From: an uncultured bacterium
GTDB taxonomy: Bacteria > Acidobacteriota > Thermoanaerobaculia > Thermoanaerobaculales > Thermoanaerobaculaceae
DNA length: 64,000 bases
NCBI GenBank assembly: GCA_937924755.1
Contig: CALEVZ010000011.1
Span: 51,530 to 115,529 of the forward strand
Reading direction: 5' to 3'
The notes beneath the pieces are model-generated. The model ran no database searches and was not told where the DNA came from. It saw nothing but the letters and a program-made list of their open reading frames with translations. This document shows, piece by piece, positions 34,080 to 43,265 of the stretch. Both the position numbers and the translations under genes were made by a program. Position 1 is the stretch's first letter, and each line of letters opens with the position of its first letter.

Positions 34080-35335
34080 TCACGGTGCATCCTCCAGCGA
34101 AAAGCTCCTCCACGGACTGCGCTCCAGCTCGTCGCCACCCTGATCCAGGGGCGCCACCCGCCAACGCAGAGGGGAGGCCGGCGAGGGCGAGGCCACGAAG
34201 GGGGGGAGCTGGTAGGCCCCCACTCCGCGGGGCATGAAGGCGGTGAGCAGGGTCTGGCCATGGTCGTCCTGCACCTCCAGCCGGACAAAGGCCACCCCCG
34301 GAGCCTCCCACCAGCTGAAGACCGCCCGGGTGCTGGGGAGGCGGCCGCCGCCGGGGGGCTCGAGGGGTTGCACCAGGGCCAAGACGGCGGCCTGGGTGGG
34401 GGCGCTGCCCTTCCCCACGGCGTAGCGCAGGGGGGGAACGGAAAACCCGGCCGCGGCGCCGGTGGCGACAAGCCCGCCGCTTTCCCCGACGGTGGCCATG
34501 TCCAGATCCCCTCCGACGTCGCGGGAAGCCTCCAGCTTGAGCAGGAGGAGGTACTGGCCCTCCCGCTGGGTGGGGAGCCGACGGGGGTCCGGCCCTTCCA
34601 GGGTAGCCGCGACCCCGGGGGGGAGGGTGACCTGGAAGCGCCCCACCTCGGTGTAACGGCGGGTCAGCCCCCGCAGCTCGGGGGGCAGCGAGCCCTCCGG
34701 CAGGAGGTCCTCGGCGGTGGGCGGAAGATCGCCCGGCTGCACCACCTCCCAGCGCCCCCGCAGCACCCCGCTGCCGGTGTAGCGCAGCTCGGCGCTGATC
34801 GCCGGCGGTGTGGCCCCGGGGCCACCACCAGCACCGGCGCAGGGCTGGCAAAACGCAGGGTGACCTCGGTGATGGCGAAGGGGGTGCCGAGCGTGCCGCC
34901 GGCCAGCCGGCAGGTGACCACCACGCACTCGTCGGGCAGCCCGAGGGGGCAGGAGAACCGGCGCACGTAGTAGAACTGCCGCAGCCCGTATCGCCGGGCG
35001 GCCTGCCAGGCGCGGCGCGCCAGGCTCGCCGGGATGGACATGATGTCGGTGAATCCCTGCTGCCCCGAGGCGCGGGAGAGGTCGTGCCGGGCCGGCAGGC
35101 GGCCCCAGCTGCTGGCCGGAAGGCAACGCAGCCCCAGGTCGGGGGTAGTCTGGACGGCCTGCGGACACCACTCGGCTTCCACCGAGAACTGATCCGGCCG
35201 CAGCCGCCCGTAGCTGATGAACACGACGCTGGCCCCCTGGCTCGGCACGTTGACCCCGGTAGGGGTGCGCAGGATCTGCGCCGGGGAGGGCGCGGCAGCC
35301 GCCAGCAGCAGGGAGAGGACAGGGAGGAATCGCAT
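34080..35335 (-). pseudogene. Exported protein gene broken by one frameshift
   Basis: Two frames join into one protein of about 418 residues. The first starts at ATG 35335 (GAGGTG upstream) with a signal peptide and SQGASVVFISYGRLRPDQF. The second continues ATPPAISAELRYTGSGVLRG to the stop at 34080. The switch is at 34814-34821, where a CCCC-GGGG run is one G short of keeping frame. The C-terminal half looks like a beta-rich domain (FSWWEAPGVAFVRLEVQDD). No family recognised. A single indel in a homopolymer could be a sequencing error; the upstream neighbour is also interrupted. Confidence 0.65.
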
Positions 35336-35343
35336 GGCGCACC

Positions 35344-36834
35344 TCATGGCGCAAGGCTCACCGACACCCCCAGGGAGAAGCGGTAGGAAAGCTGTACATC
35401 CCCGTCGGTGCCGGTGTTCTCCACCCGGTCGGGCAGGGAGCGACGGGTGCTGTGGGAGAGGTTGACGCTGCACCCCAGGGCCTCACCGAGGCGCAGGGAG
35501 GTGGCCAGCCCCAGGCGGTGGTTGCGGTCCTGCTACCCGGATCCAAGCTCCCGCGTCTCTTCCCGGGAGGCGTCCAGGCTCACGTTCACCCGCTGACCCA
35601 GGACTCGGGCCACGGCGATTCGTTGCGAGGTGGGCTCCAGATCGACCTGCGCCTGCGCCGGGTTGCGGTTGTCCGCCAGCGACCGGCTCCAGCGGTAGCC
35701 CACCTGCCAGGCGCCCACCCCCCAGTCCAGCGAGGCGCTGCGCGAAGTGGTGTCCAGGTCGGGCACTGTGTCGGGGGGGAAGAGGGCGCCATCGCGGGCC
35801 AGGCCCCTAGTGCGGCTGCGGTCCCACCCCGCCTGCAGCGACGGCAGCCAGGACGTGGACAGGAGCTGCGGCAGCGGGAGTGCCAGGTTTACCCCTTGCC
35901 GCTCTCCGTGGGAGCCCAGCACGGTGGGAAGGCGCTTGTTGTCCACGGTGCGCTCCCACGACCCCTGCACGGTAACGCTGCCCAGCTGGGCGATGAGCTG
36001 CCCCGCCCGCTGGTCCACGTCCGCCTGGGTGGAGGCGGCCACCGAACGGTACAGGGGGTCCACCCGCTGGTGCTGCAGGGCCAGCCGCTGGGCGCCCTGG
36101 GCGTGCTCGCCCAGCCGCCCCTCGAGGAGAGTGGCCTGCAGCTCGGCGTAGTGCCCGCTGGAGGTGGAGGAGGCTACCGGCTCCACCGCGAGGCCTTCCT
36201 CCAGCTCGGCGTCGAAGCCCCCGTCCAGGCGCATGCGCGCCCACCCGGCCTCCAGCCCCAGCCGACCGGAGGGCAGCGCCAGGTGGAGCTGGGCGCCGCC
36301 ACCCCAGCTGCGCTCCGCCGCCACCACCGCGCCGCGATTGAAGTCCGAGCGGGGCAGCAGCGACCCATCCAGCCAGGTGAGGGTCAGCCGCGTCGCCCCC
36401 GGGACGCTGGGGAGGAACTCCAGTTGGAGCGTGGCACTGCGCATCTGGTGCTGTCGCTCGGACAGGCTCACCAGGTCGCTCCACCCCACCGAGGAGGAGC
36501 CGCCGGTGGCCGCCAGCTCCACGCTCACGCCGCGGGCGATGGCGACCGAAGCGGCCAAACCGCGGGCGGAAAACCCCTGCGCCACCAGACGATGGCCACC
36601 GAACTGGAGGTTGCCTACTGAAAGCGTTGCCTTCCCCAGCCTGGCCTCGACCCGGTAGCTGGAGAGATCGACGAGGATGGGAGTCTGCTGGGCCGGGAGA
36701 TGGTGTGGGGCACCGGTGAAGATGGCGCTTGTCAGCAGCCCTCTCGCCCACCACTGGAAGAGGCGGGTGGCCGCAGCCGCTCCACCGCAGACCGGGGCCT
36801 CGGGGGCGACGAGGCGGTGGGGTGCGCTGAGCAT
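35344..36834 (-). pseudogene. Outer-membrane beta-barrel-like protein interrupted by an in-frame TAG
   Basis: From ATG 36834 the frame encodes alternating polar/hydrophobic strands typical of a barrel (SATLQLEFLPSVPGATRLTLTWLDG, GGGAQLHLALPSGRLGLEAGWARM). It stops at TAG 35533-35535 after residue 433. The same frame then continues QDRNHRLGLATSLRLGEALG and ends SYRFSLGVSVSLAP at 35344, a natural barrel end. So one CAG-to-TAG change removes the last strands, which usually abolishes outer-membrane assembly. The N-terminus carries a long but plausible signal region. The next gene starts 8 bp after the true end. TAGTGT lies 6 nt before ATG 36834 (leaderless). Confidence 0.65.
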
Positions 36835-36840
36835 GGGCCC

Positions 36841-36846
36841 ACACTA
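36841..36846 (-). promoter_or_regulatory. -10 element TAGTGT for the barrel gene, leaderless
   Basis: TAGTGT lies 6 nt before ATG 36834, without a ribosome site. Confidence 0.4.
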
Positions 36847-36999
36847 GGGCTGGGCAGCGGTGGGGTCCTTTCGGGGGGCAGACGGAGGGGCGAGGGTGCC
36901 CCGAGGGGAGGAGAGAAAGCTGTGAGGAAATCCTGATGGAATTCCCAACGAGTGACCCTTCAGGAACTTCTACTGGTGTCTCGAAAGGATGACGAGAGA

Positions 37000-37022
37000 G
37001 CCCGGTGACAAGGCCACCGGGC
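37000..37022 (-). terminator. Possible terminator of the TPR/winged-helix gene
   Basis: 8-bp perfect inverted repeat GCCCGGTG / CACCGGGC with a 7-nt loop, 65 bp after the stop at 37088. The minus-strand downstream flank is TCTCTCGTCAT, only moderately T-rich. Confidence 0.4.
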
Positions 37023-37087
37023 GGTTGAGCGGGGGTGGCGGCTGCGGTGGGTGGCCTCGGCCCGGCCGGGCAGCCCGGCATCCCGGC

Positions 37088-38662
37088 TCAGGTGGCGGGG
37101 GGAGCGGCCCGATCCATGTCGGTGATGGGAAGCCCGAAACGGGCGGCGAAGGCCTTCTGGCGCTCGGCGGCGGCGGCCAGGAGAGCGCGAACGGTGGAGC
37201 GGGGGTGGAGGGAGCGGAGGGTGGGGTCAGCAAGGCAGGGGGGGCAGAAGAACCCCTGCTCGACGGCTTCCCGCAGACACTCCAGGGCGAAATCACCTTC
37301 TCCGGCGAGGGCGGCCAGCTGCGCGATCTTGAAAGTGAACTCCCCGTCCCTGGCGTCCAGGGCGCGGCGCTCCAGCTGCAGCTGGCGCAGCACCGTGAGG
37401 GCGTCCTCCCGGCGTTCCTCCTCCAGCGCCAGCAGGGCGGCGGCCAGGCGGCTGAACTGATCGGAGGTGGAAAGCTGGAAGGCCTGCCGCAGGGCCGCCC
37501 GGTGGGCAGCCTCCTCGCCCGTCAGAAACCCTGCGAACCCCTGATAGAAGAGGTTCAAGGGGGTGGGCAGGCCCGGCAGCGAGGCCACGAACCTCTCCAT
37601 CTCATGCAAATAGAGGAAAGTATTGGGAGCGCCCCCGTTCCGCGCCATCACCAGGGGGTCGAGCTGCAGGGCCCGTTGCAGCGCTTGCCGGGAGGCGGAG
37701 AGCATGCCGGCGTAGCGCAACACATAGGAGGCGAAGTAGTGCAGGGCCGGCTCCTCGGGCAGGCGTTTGAGGTCCTCCAGGAGGTGAGCGTAGGCGACCT
37801 CGGCGTGACCGGTTTCCACCTCGGCCAGGGCGGTAATGACGTAGGGTTGGTGGGCCCGGGGCTTGAGGGTGCGGGCTCGCTCGGCGGCGGCCAGCGCCAG
37901 GCGGTAGTGGTTGCCTCCCCGCCCAGAAAAGGAACCGAGGGAGTACAGCGTCCAGGCGTAGGTGATCCACCCCTGGGCGCGGGTGGGTTCGCGCTCCAGC
38001 ACTTGCTCCAGCAGGCGCTGGGCGGTTTCCACCTCCCCTCCCCCCCGCTGCAGGTGGTCATGGGCGAGGAGCAGGAGGTGCAGGGCGTCCCGGTCCACCC
38101 CGCGCACCAGGGAGGCAGGGTGCGAGGCCAGCACCGTCGTGATGTCATGGTAGGCCGCGGCCACGATGGGGTCCCGGCGCTCCACGAAGGCGGCCAGCCC
38201 GGTGGCCCGCCCCAGAAGGGGGAAGTCGTACACCCCCACTGGCGACATCAAGGGAGGGGCGTTGTCCTGCCGCTGATACACCTTGAGTTCCACCACCCCC
38301 CAGGCGGTTCGCCCGGTGTTGACCGTGCCCGCCAGGACATGGGGAGGTTCGGCCAGCACCGCGCTGCCCCACCGGCCCCCCGGGGGCTCCTCCGGTTCAC
38401 CCTCCAGCACCCTGAGGTGGTGATCCTCCTGGAGGCGGCGCAGCAGGAAGTGGCGCAGGGTGGAGGCGGCAATTTCCAGCTCGGTGTCTCCCCCGGCCAC
38501 CAGGAACGGCGGAATCACCAGCGTGATGGGCCGCGCTGAAGCGGCGTTCCCGCTGCGCCAGAAGAAGCTGGCCGACACCCCCAGGCCCGCCAGAAGGAGC
38601 GCCGCTCCTGCCAGAGTCACCGCCTTGCCCACCACCCGCTGGCGGTGGCGCACCAGGTACAC
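37088..38662 (-). CDS. Membrane-anchored TPR protein with a truncated winged-helix N-terminus
   Basis: The annotated GTG start gives 524 residues: a TM helix (about 13-32), a periplasmic domain beginning PITLVIPPF, and many TPR-like helices (about 170-500). The same frame continues upstream to about 38790 without a start codon and reads FELRHQGRPLKLEPRVLELLVYLVRHRQRVVGK. This is the beginning of a ToxR/CadC-type winged helix ('Trans_reg_C'). The recognition-helix half that should follow is absent and the TM helix comes directly after. So this looks like a ToxR-like TPR regulator with an internal deletion and lost start codon; whether it is still made is uncertain. Confidence 0.6.
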   Translation of the reverse strand: MYLVRHRQRVVGKAVTLAGAALLLAGLGVSASFFWRSGNAASARPITLVIPPFLVAGGDTELEIAASTLRHFLLRRLQEDHHLRVLEGEPEEPPGGRWGSAVLAEPPHVLAGTVNTGRTAWGVVELKVYQRQDNAPPLMSPVGVYDFPLLGRATGLAAFVERRDPIVAAAYHDITTVLASHPASLVRGVDRDALHLLLLAHDHLQRGGGEVETAQRLLEQVLEREPTRAQGWITYAWTLYSLGSFSGRGGNHYRLALAAAERARTLKPRAHQPYVITALAEVETGHAEVAYAHLLEDLKRLPEEPALHYFASYVLRYAGMLSASRQALQRALQLDPLVMARNGGAPNTFLYLHEMERFVASLPGLPTPLNLFYQGFAGFLTGEEAAHRAALRQAFQLSTSDQFSRLAAALLALEEERREDALTVLRQLQLERRALDARDGEFTFKIAQLAALAGEGDFALECLREAVEQGFFCPPCLADPTLRSLHPRSTVRALLAAAAERQKAFAARFGLPITDMDRAAPPAT

Positions 38663-38983
38663 CAGCAGCTCCAGGACCCGTGGCTCCAGCTTGAGGGGAC
38701 GTCCCTGGTGTCTCAGCTCAAAGCGAGAGGGAGAGAGTAGAAAGGAAGCGAAGGCGAATTCCGCTCCCGGCGCCGCAGGAAGCCGCCGCTGGGACTTGCG
38801 CGATTAGTCATGCTTCAAACCTCTAACGCGTGGCCCTCCCCCACTATTCCAGTTCCCACGATCCGGGAATGGTGATGGGCGCTCCAGCTGCCGTATCTCC
38901 CCGGCTGCACCATCTCCTCCAGGGACCGGGGCCGCTGGGCGGTGGGCCAGGTTTCGCGTAGCTGCTGGCGAGCTCTTCCGGCA
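38663..38983. other. Intergenic region with winged-helix remnant
   Basis: The part next to 38662 is the in-frame winged-helix remnant of the minus-strand gene. From about 38800 to 38983 I see no gene or structure. Confidence 0.5.
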
Positions 38984-39012
38984 TTGACGGGCGTGGAACG
39001 GGCTTGTACAGT
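38984..39012 (+). promoter_or_regulatory. Sigma-70-type promoter for the FadL-lipase pair
   Basis: TTGACG-N17-TACAGT. The transcript would have a leader of about 54 nt with GGAAGGAGG before ATG 39073. Confidence 0.7.
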
Positions 39013-39072
39013 TGCAAAAAGAGAAGCCCGCGTGGCCGCTAGAGGGCCGGAGGAAGGGAAGGAGGAACACGT

Positions 39073-40347
39073 ATGAGACGCTTTCTAATACTCGCCGGGG
39101 TCGTGGCGTTGGCCCCGGCTCTGGCGTGGGGGGCCGGTTTCTCGCTCTACGAGCACGGCGCCCGGGCAGTGGCTCTGGGCGGCGCCTTCGCAGCGACGGC
39201 CGACAACCCCACGGCGGTGTATTACAACCCGGCGGGGCTGGCGTTTCTCGAGGGCACCAGCGTCACCGCCGGGGTCTACGGCATCTCGTTCGACTCCAAG
39301 GTGTACGGGGATAGCCCCTACCCCGGCAGGGGGTACATGGCGGAGATGGACAGCCGCATCTTCTATCCCTCTCACATCTACGCCACCGGCAAGCTGCGGG
39401 AGCGGGCCGGCTGGGGCCTAGGGGTCTACGCTCCCTTCGGCCTGGGCACGACGTGGCCGGACAACTGGGCGGGGCGCTACGTCAGCCGCCGCATTGACCT
39501 GGAGGTATACAACATCAACCCCAACTTCGCTTACCGACTGGGGAACAACCTGGCGGTGGCGGTGGGGGCGAACCTGTTTCTGGTGGATCTCGACATGTGG
39601 CGGGCCATCGGAGCGATCAACCCCTACACCCAGGTGATGACCGATGTGGCCAGCCTCAACATCGCGGCCTCCAACGAACAGGCGTGGGGATGGAACGCGG
39701 CGCTGCTGTGGAAGCTGGGGGGAGGGTTCTCTTTGGGGGTGTCGTACCGGTCGCGCGTCGAGCTGGACGCCGAGGGCCAGGCCAAGTTCACGCAAATCCG
39801 CACGGGTCAGCAGGACTTCGACTCCATCGTGGCGGGGATGTTGCCCTTCAATTCGACCCCCAAAGTGACCAGCGAGATCACCTTCCCGGCCGAGTCCCGG
39901 GTGGGCCTGGCCTGGCGGGATGAGCGGATGGGGGTGGAGTTCAACTGGGTGCGTATCGGTTGGTCCAGCTTCGACACCTTCCCCATGGTGTTCCCTGACT
40001 ACCCCCAGTTCTCCCAGGTGCGCCCGGAAAACTACGACGACTCGAGCTCGTACCGCCTGGGGTTCGAGATGAAGGCCAATGACAAGCTGGCCTTTCAGCT
40101 GGGAGCGCTGTACGACGAGACACCCGTGCCGGTGGAGATGGTCTCGCCGCTGCTGCCCGACGCCAGCCGCCGCGGGGTGTCGGTCGGGGCTTCCTACCAG
40201 CTGGCCGACTCTCTCCGCCTGGACGTGGGATTCCTCCACCTCATGTTCCTCGACCGCTCCACCAAGGGCAAGTCATGGGACCAATTTAACGGCACCTACA
40301 AGAGCAGGGCGGAGCTTTTGGGCTTCTCCCTGAGCTACACCTTCTAG
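39073..40347 (+). CDS. FadL/TodX-family outer-membrane transporter
   Basis: A 14-stranded-barrel-family protein that takes up long-chain fatty acids or other hydrophobic compounds. The 424-residue product has a signal peptide (about 1-20) and the FadL hatch region at the mature N-terminus (GFSLYEHGARAVALGGAFAATADNPTAVYYNPAGLAFLEG). It ends in a barrel-type strand with terminal Phe (FSLSYTF), the recognition signal for the BAM machinery. GGAAGGAGG precedes the ATG. The lipase-like gene follows 9 bp downstream, suggesting that the two release and import fatty acids together. Confidence 0.9.
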   Translation: MRRFLILAGVVALAPALAWGAGFSLYEHGARAVALGGAFAATADNPTAVYYNPAGLAFLEGTSVTAGVYGISFDSKVYGDSPYPGRGYMAEMDSRIFYPSHIYATGKLRERAGWGLGVYAPFGLGTTWPDNWAGRYVSRRIDLEVYNINPNFAYRLGNNLAVAVGANLFLVDLDMWRAIGAINPYTQVMTDVASLNIAASNEQAWGWNAALLWKLGGGFSLGVSYRSRVELDAEGQAKFTQIRTGQQDFDSIVAGMLPFNSTPKVTSEITFPAESRVGLAWRDERMGVEFNWVRIGWSSFDTFPMVFPDYPQFSQVRPENYDDSSSYRLGFEMKANDKLAFQLGALYDETPVPVEMVSPLLPDASRRGVSVGASYQLADSLRLDVGFLHLMFLDRSTKGKSWDQFNGTYKSRAELLGFSLSYTF

Positions 40348-40356
40348 GAGGCGACC

Positions 40357-41808
40357 ATGAGAATTGCACGTACAACCCCATGGGTGGCCCTGGCCCTGCT
40401 CCTGGCGGTCGGCAGCGGGCCGGCAGTCGCCCAGGTGCAGTCCGGGTATTACGTGGCGCTGGGAGACAGCCTCACTGCCGGCTACGCTTCGGGCGGGTTG
40501 GCGCAGTCCTACCAGGCCCACTCTTACCCCGCCATCCTCGCTCGCCAGCTGGGTGTGCCCCCGACCATCTTCCAGCAGCCCCTGGTGTCCGACCCGGGCA
40601 TCCCCGCGGTGCAGGAGCTGAAGTCGCTGGCGGTTTCCGGCGGCATGATCGTGCCCACCATTGCCCCCAAGTCCGGCTCGGGCCAGCCCATCAACGCCAC
40701 GTACTCCGGGATGTACGGCAACCTGGGAATCCCCGGGGCGAAGACCGGCGATCTGCTCACCAAGACCGGTGACATTACCAAGCTGCAGCGGGGCATCATC
40801 GATCCCAACACCATCATGTACGACATCGTCCTGCGCTTCCCCGTGTTTCCCGGCACCACCACGCCGGCGCCGGCGGTGGCCCAGGCGGTGGCGCTGCCCG
40901 GCACCTTCTACACCGTCTGGATCGGCAACAACGACGTGCTGGGGGCGGCCTTGACGGGCGTGGCGGTGGATGACATCACTTTAACCCGCAAGGAGGTGTT
41001 CCAGGCCCAGTACACCGCCCTGTTGGGGGTGCTCAAGCAAGGGGCGCCGTCCGCCAGGATGATGGTGGCCAACATCCCCGACGTGGCCTCCATCCCCTTC
41101 GTGACCACGGTCAAGCCTTACGTGTTCGGGCCCCAGGGGCAGAAGGTGTATCTGCTGGGTGAGAACGGACCCCTCACCGACGCCGACTATCTCACTCTGT
41201 CGGCGTCCAGCCTGATTGCCCAGGGGTTCGGGGTGCCCGGGTCGGGCAAGCCACCGCTGCCGGAGGGTGCAGTCACCGCCACCGGGCTGCAGGCCGGCGT
41301 GATCTTGCGGGCCGCCGAGGTGGCCGCCATAAGGGTGCGCACCGCCGAGCTCAACTCCATCATCGCCGCTGTGGCCGCCCAGGTGGGGGCCAAGGTTTTC
41401 GATGCCAATGCCTTCTTTGCCGGGGTGGTGCGCAACGGCTATCAGGTGGGCGGCGTCAGGCTGACCCCCGAGTTCCTCACCGGCGGCCTTTTCTCCTACG
41501 ACGGCGTACATCCGCAAAGCCTGGGGTACGCCATCGTCGCCAACGAGATGATCAAGACCATCAACCGCGAGTTCGGCACCAAGGTGCCGGAAGTCGATCT
41601 TCGGCCGTATTTGCTGGGCGCCCAGGCAGCCACCACGGTGCAGGCGGCCGGCGCGCTATTCAGCCTGGAGGCCTACCGCTCGCTGCTGCAGATCTTTGCG
41701 CCCCAAGCTGATACGTCCTATTTCAATCAGCCGCGGCCGGCGGCTCGCCCGGCTCCTGCTCGCCGGGTGGAGCGCCAGCCCCTACCCGTGCCGGCGCCGC
41801 GGCCCTAG
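40357..41808 (+). CDS. Secreted SGNH/GDSL hydrolase
   Basis: A predicted esterase or lipase of 483 residues with a signal peptide (about 1-25). Block I is GDSLTAG (36-42, catalytic Ser38), block III is GNND (near 189-192) and block V is DGVHP (near 382-386, catalytic Asp and His). A proline/arginine-rich tail ends the protein. AGGAGG precedes ATG 40357, 9 bp after the FadL gene. It probably hydrolyses lipids outside the inner membrane to feed the FadL channel (inference). A strong terminator follows. Confidence 0.88.
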   Translation: MRIARTTPWVALALLLAVGSGPAVAQVQSGYYVALGDSLTAGYASGGLAQSYQAHSYPAILARQLGVPPTIFQQPLVSDPGIPAVQELKSLAVSGGMIVPTIAPKSGSGQPINATYSGMYGNLGIPGAKTGDLLTKTGDITKLQRGIIDPNTIMYDIVLRFPVFPGTTTPAPAVAQAVALPGTFYTVWIGNNDVLGAALTGVAVDDITLTRKEVFQAQYTALLGVLKQGAPSARMMVANIPDVASIPFVTTVKPYVFGPQGQKVYLLGENGPLTDADYLTLSASSLIAQGFGVPGSGKPPLPEGAVTATGLQAGVILRAAEVAAIRVRTAELNSIIAAVAAQVGAKVFDANAFFAGVVRNGYQVGGVRLTPEFLTGGLFSYDGVHPQSLGYAIVANEMIKTINREFGTKVPEVDLRPYLLGAQAATTVQAAGALFSLEAYRSLLQIFAPQADTSYFNQPRPAARPAPARRVERQPLPVPAPRP

Positions 41809-41832
41809 CCCCGGTCACCGGCAGTGCTGGCC

Positions 41833-41866
41833 AGCCCCGGCCCCCCCTGGGCCGGGGCTTCACTTT
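41833..41866 (+). terminator. Terminator of the FadL-lipase operon
   Basis: Perfect 11-bp stem AGCCCCGGCCC / GGGCCGGGGCT with a 5-nt loop, followed by TCACTTTTT. Confidence 0.85.
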
Positions 41867-41912
41867 TTCAAATTCCTGATAATACTGGGATGGGAAGAAA
41901 GGAGGGTGAGGT

Positions 41913-43265
41913 ATGGACTACCCCATCTGGCATCTGGCGTTTGGCGGCGGGGTCCTGATCGGCATCGTGGCCATCGCCCACGTGCTGGTCTCCCACTTCG
42001 CCGTGGGTGGCGGGATCGCCATGGCGTTGGTGGAGACGCTCGCGGTGCGGCGCAAGGACGCAGCGCTGCGGCAGCTGGCCTACCGCAGCTCGTGGATTCT
42101 GATCCTCGTCTCGACGGTGTTCGGGGCCATTACCGGGGTAGGGATCTGGTTCACCATCGGACTCATCCACCCCACGGCCACCTCGGCGCTGATCCGCACC
42201 TTCGTGTGGGGATGGGCGATCGAGTGGGTGTTCTTCATTCTCGAGGTGGCCACCGCAGTCGCCTACGTGGCCACCTGGAACAAGGTGCGGCCGCGCACCC
42301 ACCTGCTGCTCATCTGGCTGTACGCCTTCGCCGCTTTCATGTCGCTGGTGGTGATCCAGGGGATCATCTCCTACATGCTCACGCCGGGCCGCTGGCTCGA
42401 AACCAAGGCCTTCTGGGACGGCTTCCTGAACCCCACCTACGTCCCCGGCCTGGTGATGCGCACCGGCATCTGCTTCTTCCTGGCGGGGGCGTACATGGCG
42501 TTCGCGGCGTTGCGGGAGCAAAACGGCGAGGCCCGCGGGCGGCTGGTGCGACTGATGGCCATCTTCCAGGTGGTGGGCATCCTGGTGGCGTACGGCGGCT
42601 ATCGCTGGTGGGAGGTGGCGCTGCCCGATCCCATCCGGGCGCTCTTTTTGGGCGACGCCCCCAAGCTCGCTGCTCTGGCGGCCACCCGTAGTTTCCTGCT
42701 GTGGGCTCTGGCGGCCTACTTGGTGTTGGTCCTCTTCGCCCTGCTGGCGCCGCGGCTGCAGCGCTGGCCGGTGACGGCGGTGGCGCTGATTGCCGCCTTC
42801 GCCTTCTTCGGCGGCTACGAGCGGCTGCGGGAGGGGGCGCGCAAGCCCTATATCATCCGCGACCACATGTTTTCCAACGGGGTGCTGGTCAGCGACATCG
42901 AACGGCACAACCAGGAGGGGATCCTCACCCACGCCCGCTGGGCGGCACGGGAGGACGACGGCTCCCTGGAGGGCAAAGGCCGGGCGGTCTTCCGCGCCCA
43001 GTGCGCCTCCTGCCACACCCTGGACGGGTACCTCTCCATCCGCCGGCTGCTCGCCTCGGCGGACGCCGCCATGGTGGACATGATCCTGGAGATCATGCAC
43101 GAGCAAGGAGACGCCTACGCGGGCGGGGCGTTGCCCGACACCACCACCCTGGATTACCCGACGATGCCCCCCTTCGTGGGCACGGAGGAGGAGCGCCGGG
43201 CCCTGGGGGTGTACCTGACCACGCTGGTGCCAGCTCACGTTGCGGAGGTGCGTCATGGCCGGTAA
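41913..43265 (+). CDS. CydA-like (bd superfamily) oxidase subunit with C-terminal c-type haem site
   Basis: This 450-residue membrane protein resembles CydA of the cytochrome bd superfamily. AHVLVSHFAVGGG near the N-terminus contains the likely haem-ligand His. AIEWVFFILEVA (about 103-114) corresponds to the proton-channel segment with two Glu, spaced one residue closer than in E. coli CydA. No clear quinol-loop is seen. After about nine helices a soluble tail has CASCH (364-368), a c-type haem site, with a downstream Met (PTMPPF) as possible ligand. This fits bd-superfamily branches proposed to take electrons from cytochrome c instead of quinol. A strong GGAGGGTGAGG precedes ATG 41913. The partner gene overlaps its end. 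Confidence 0.8.
   Translation: MDYPIWHLAFGGGVLIGIVAIAHVLVSHFAVGGGIAMALVETLAVRRKDAALRQLAYRSSWILILVSTVFGAITGVGIWFTIGLIHPTATSALIRTFVWGWAIEWVFFILEVATAVAYVATWNKVRPRTHLLLIWLYAFAAFMSLVVIQGIISYMLTPGRWLETKAFWDGFLNPTYVPGLVMRTGICFFLAGAYMAFAALREQNGEARGRLVRLMAIFQVVGILVAYGGYRWWEVALPDPIRALFLGDAPKLAALAATRSFLLWALAAYLVLVLFALLAPRLQRWPVTAVALIAAFAFFGGYERLREGARKPYIIRDHMFSNGVLVSDIERHNQEGILTHARWAAREDDGSLEGKGRAVFRAQCASCHTLDGYLSIRRLLASADAAMVDMILEIMHEQGDAYAGGALPDTTTLDYPTMPPFVGTEEERRALGVYLTTLVPAHVAEVRHGR

Noticed and set aside
35533..35535. Recoding of stop codons as an explanation for the interrupted frames
   Set aside because: TAG and TAA both end intact genes in the window (for example TAG 22789, TAA 43263), and the interruptions use different codons plus a frameshift, so local damage or errors are simpler.
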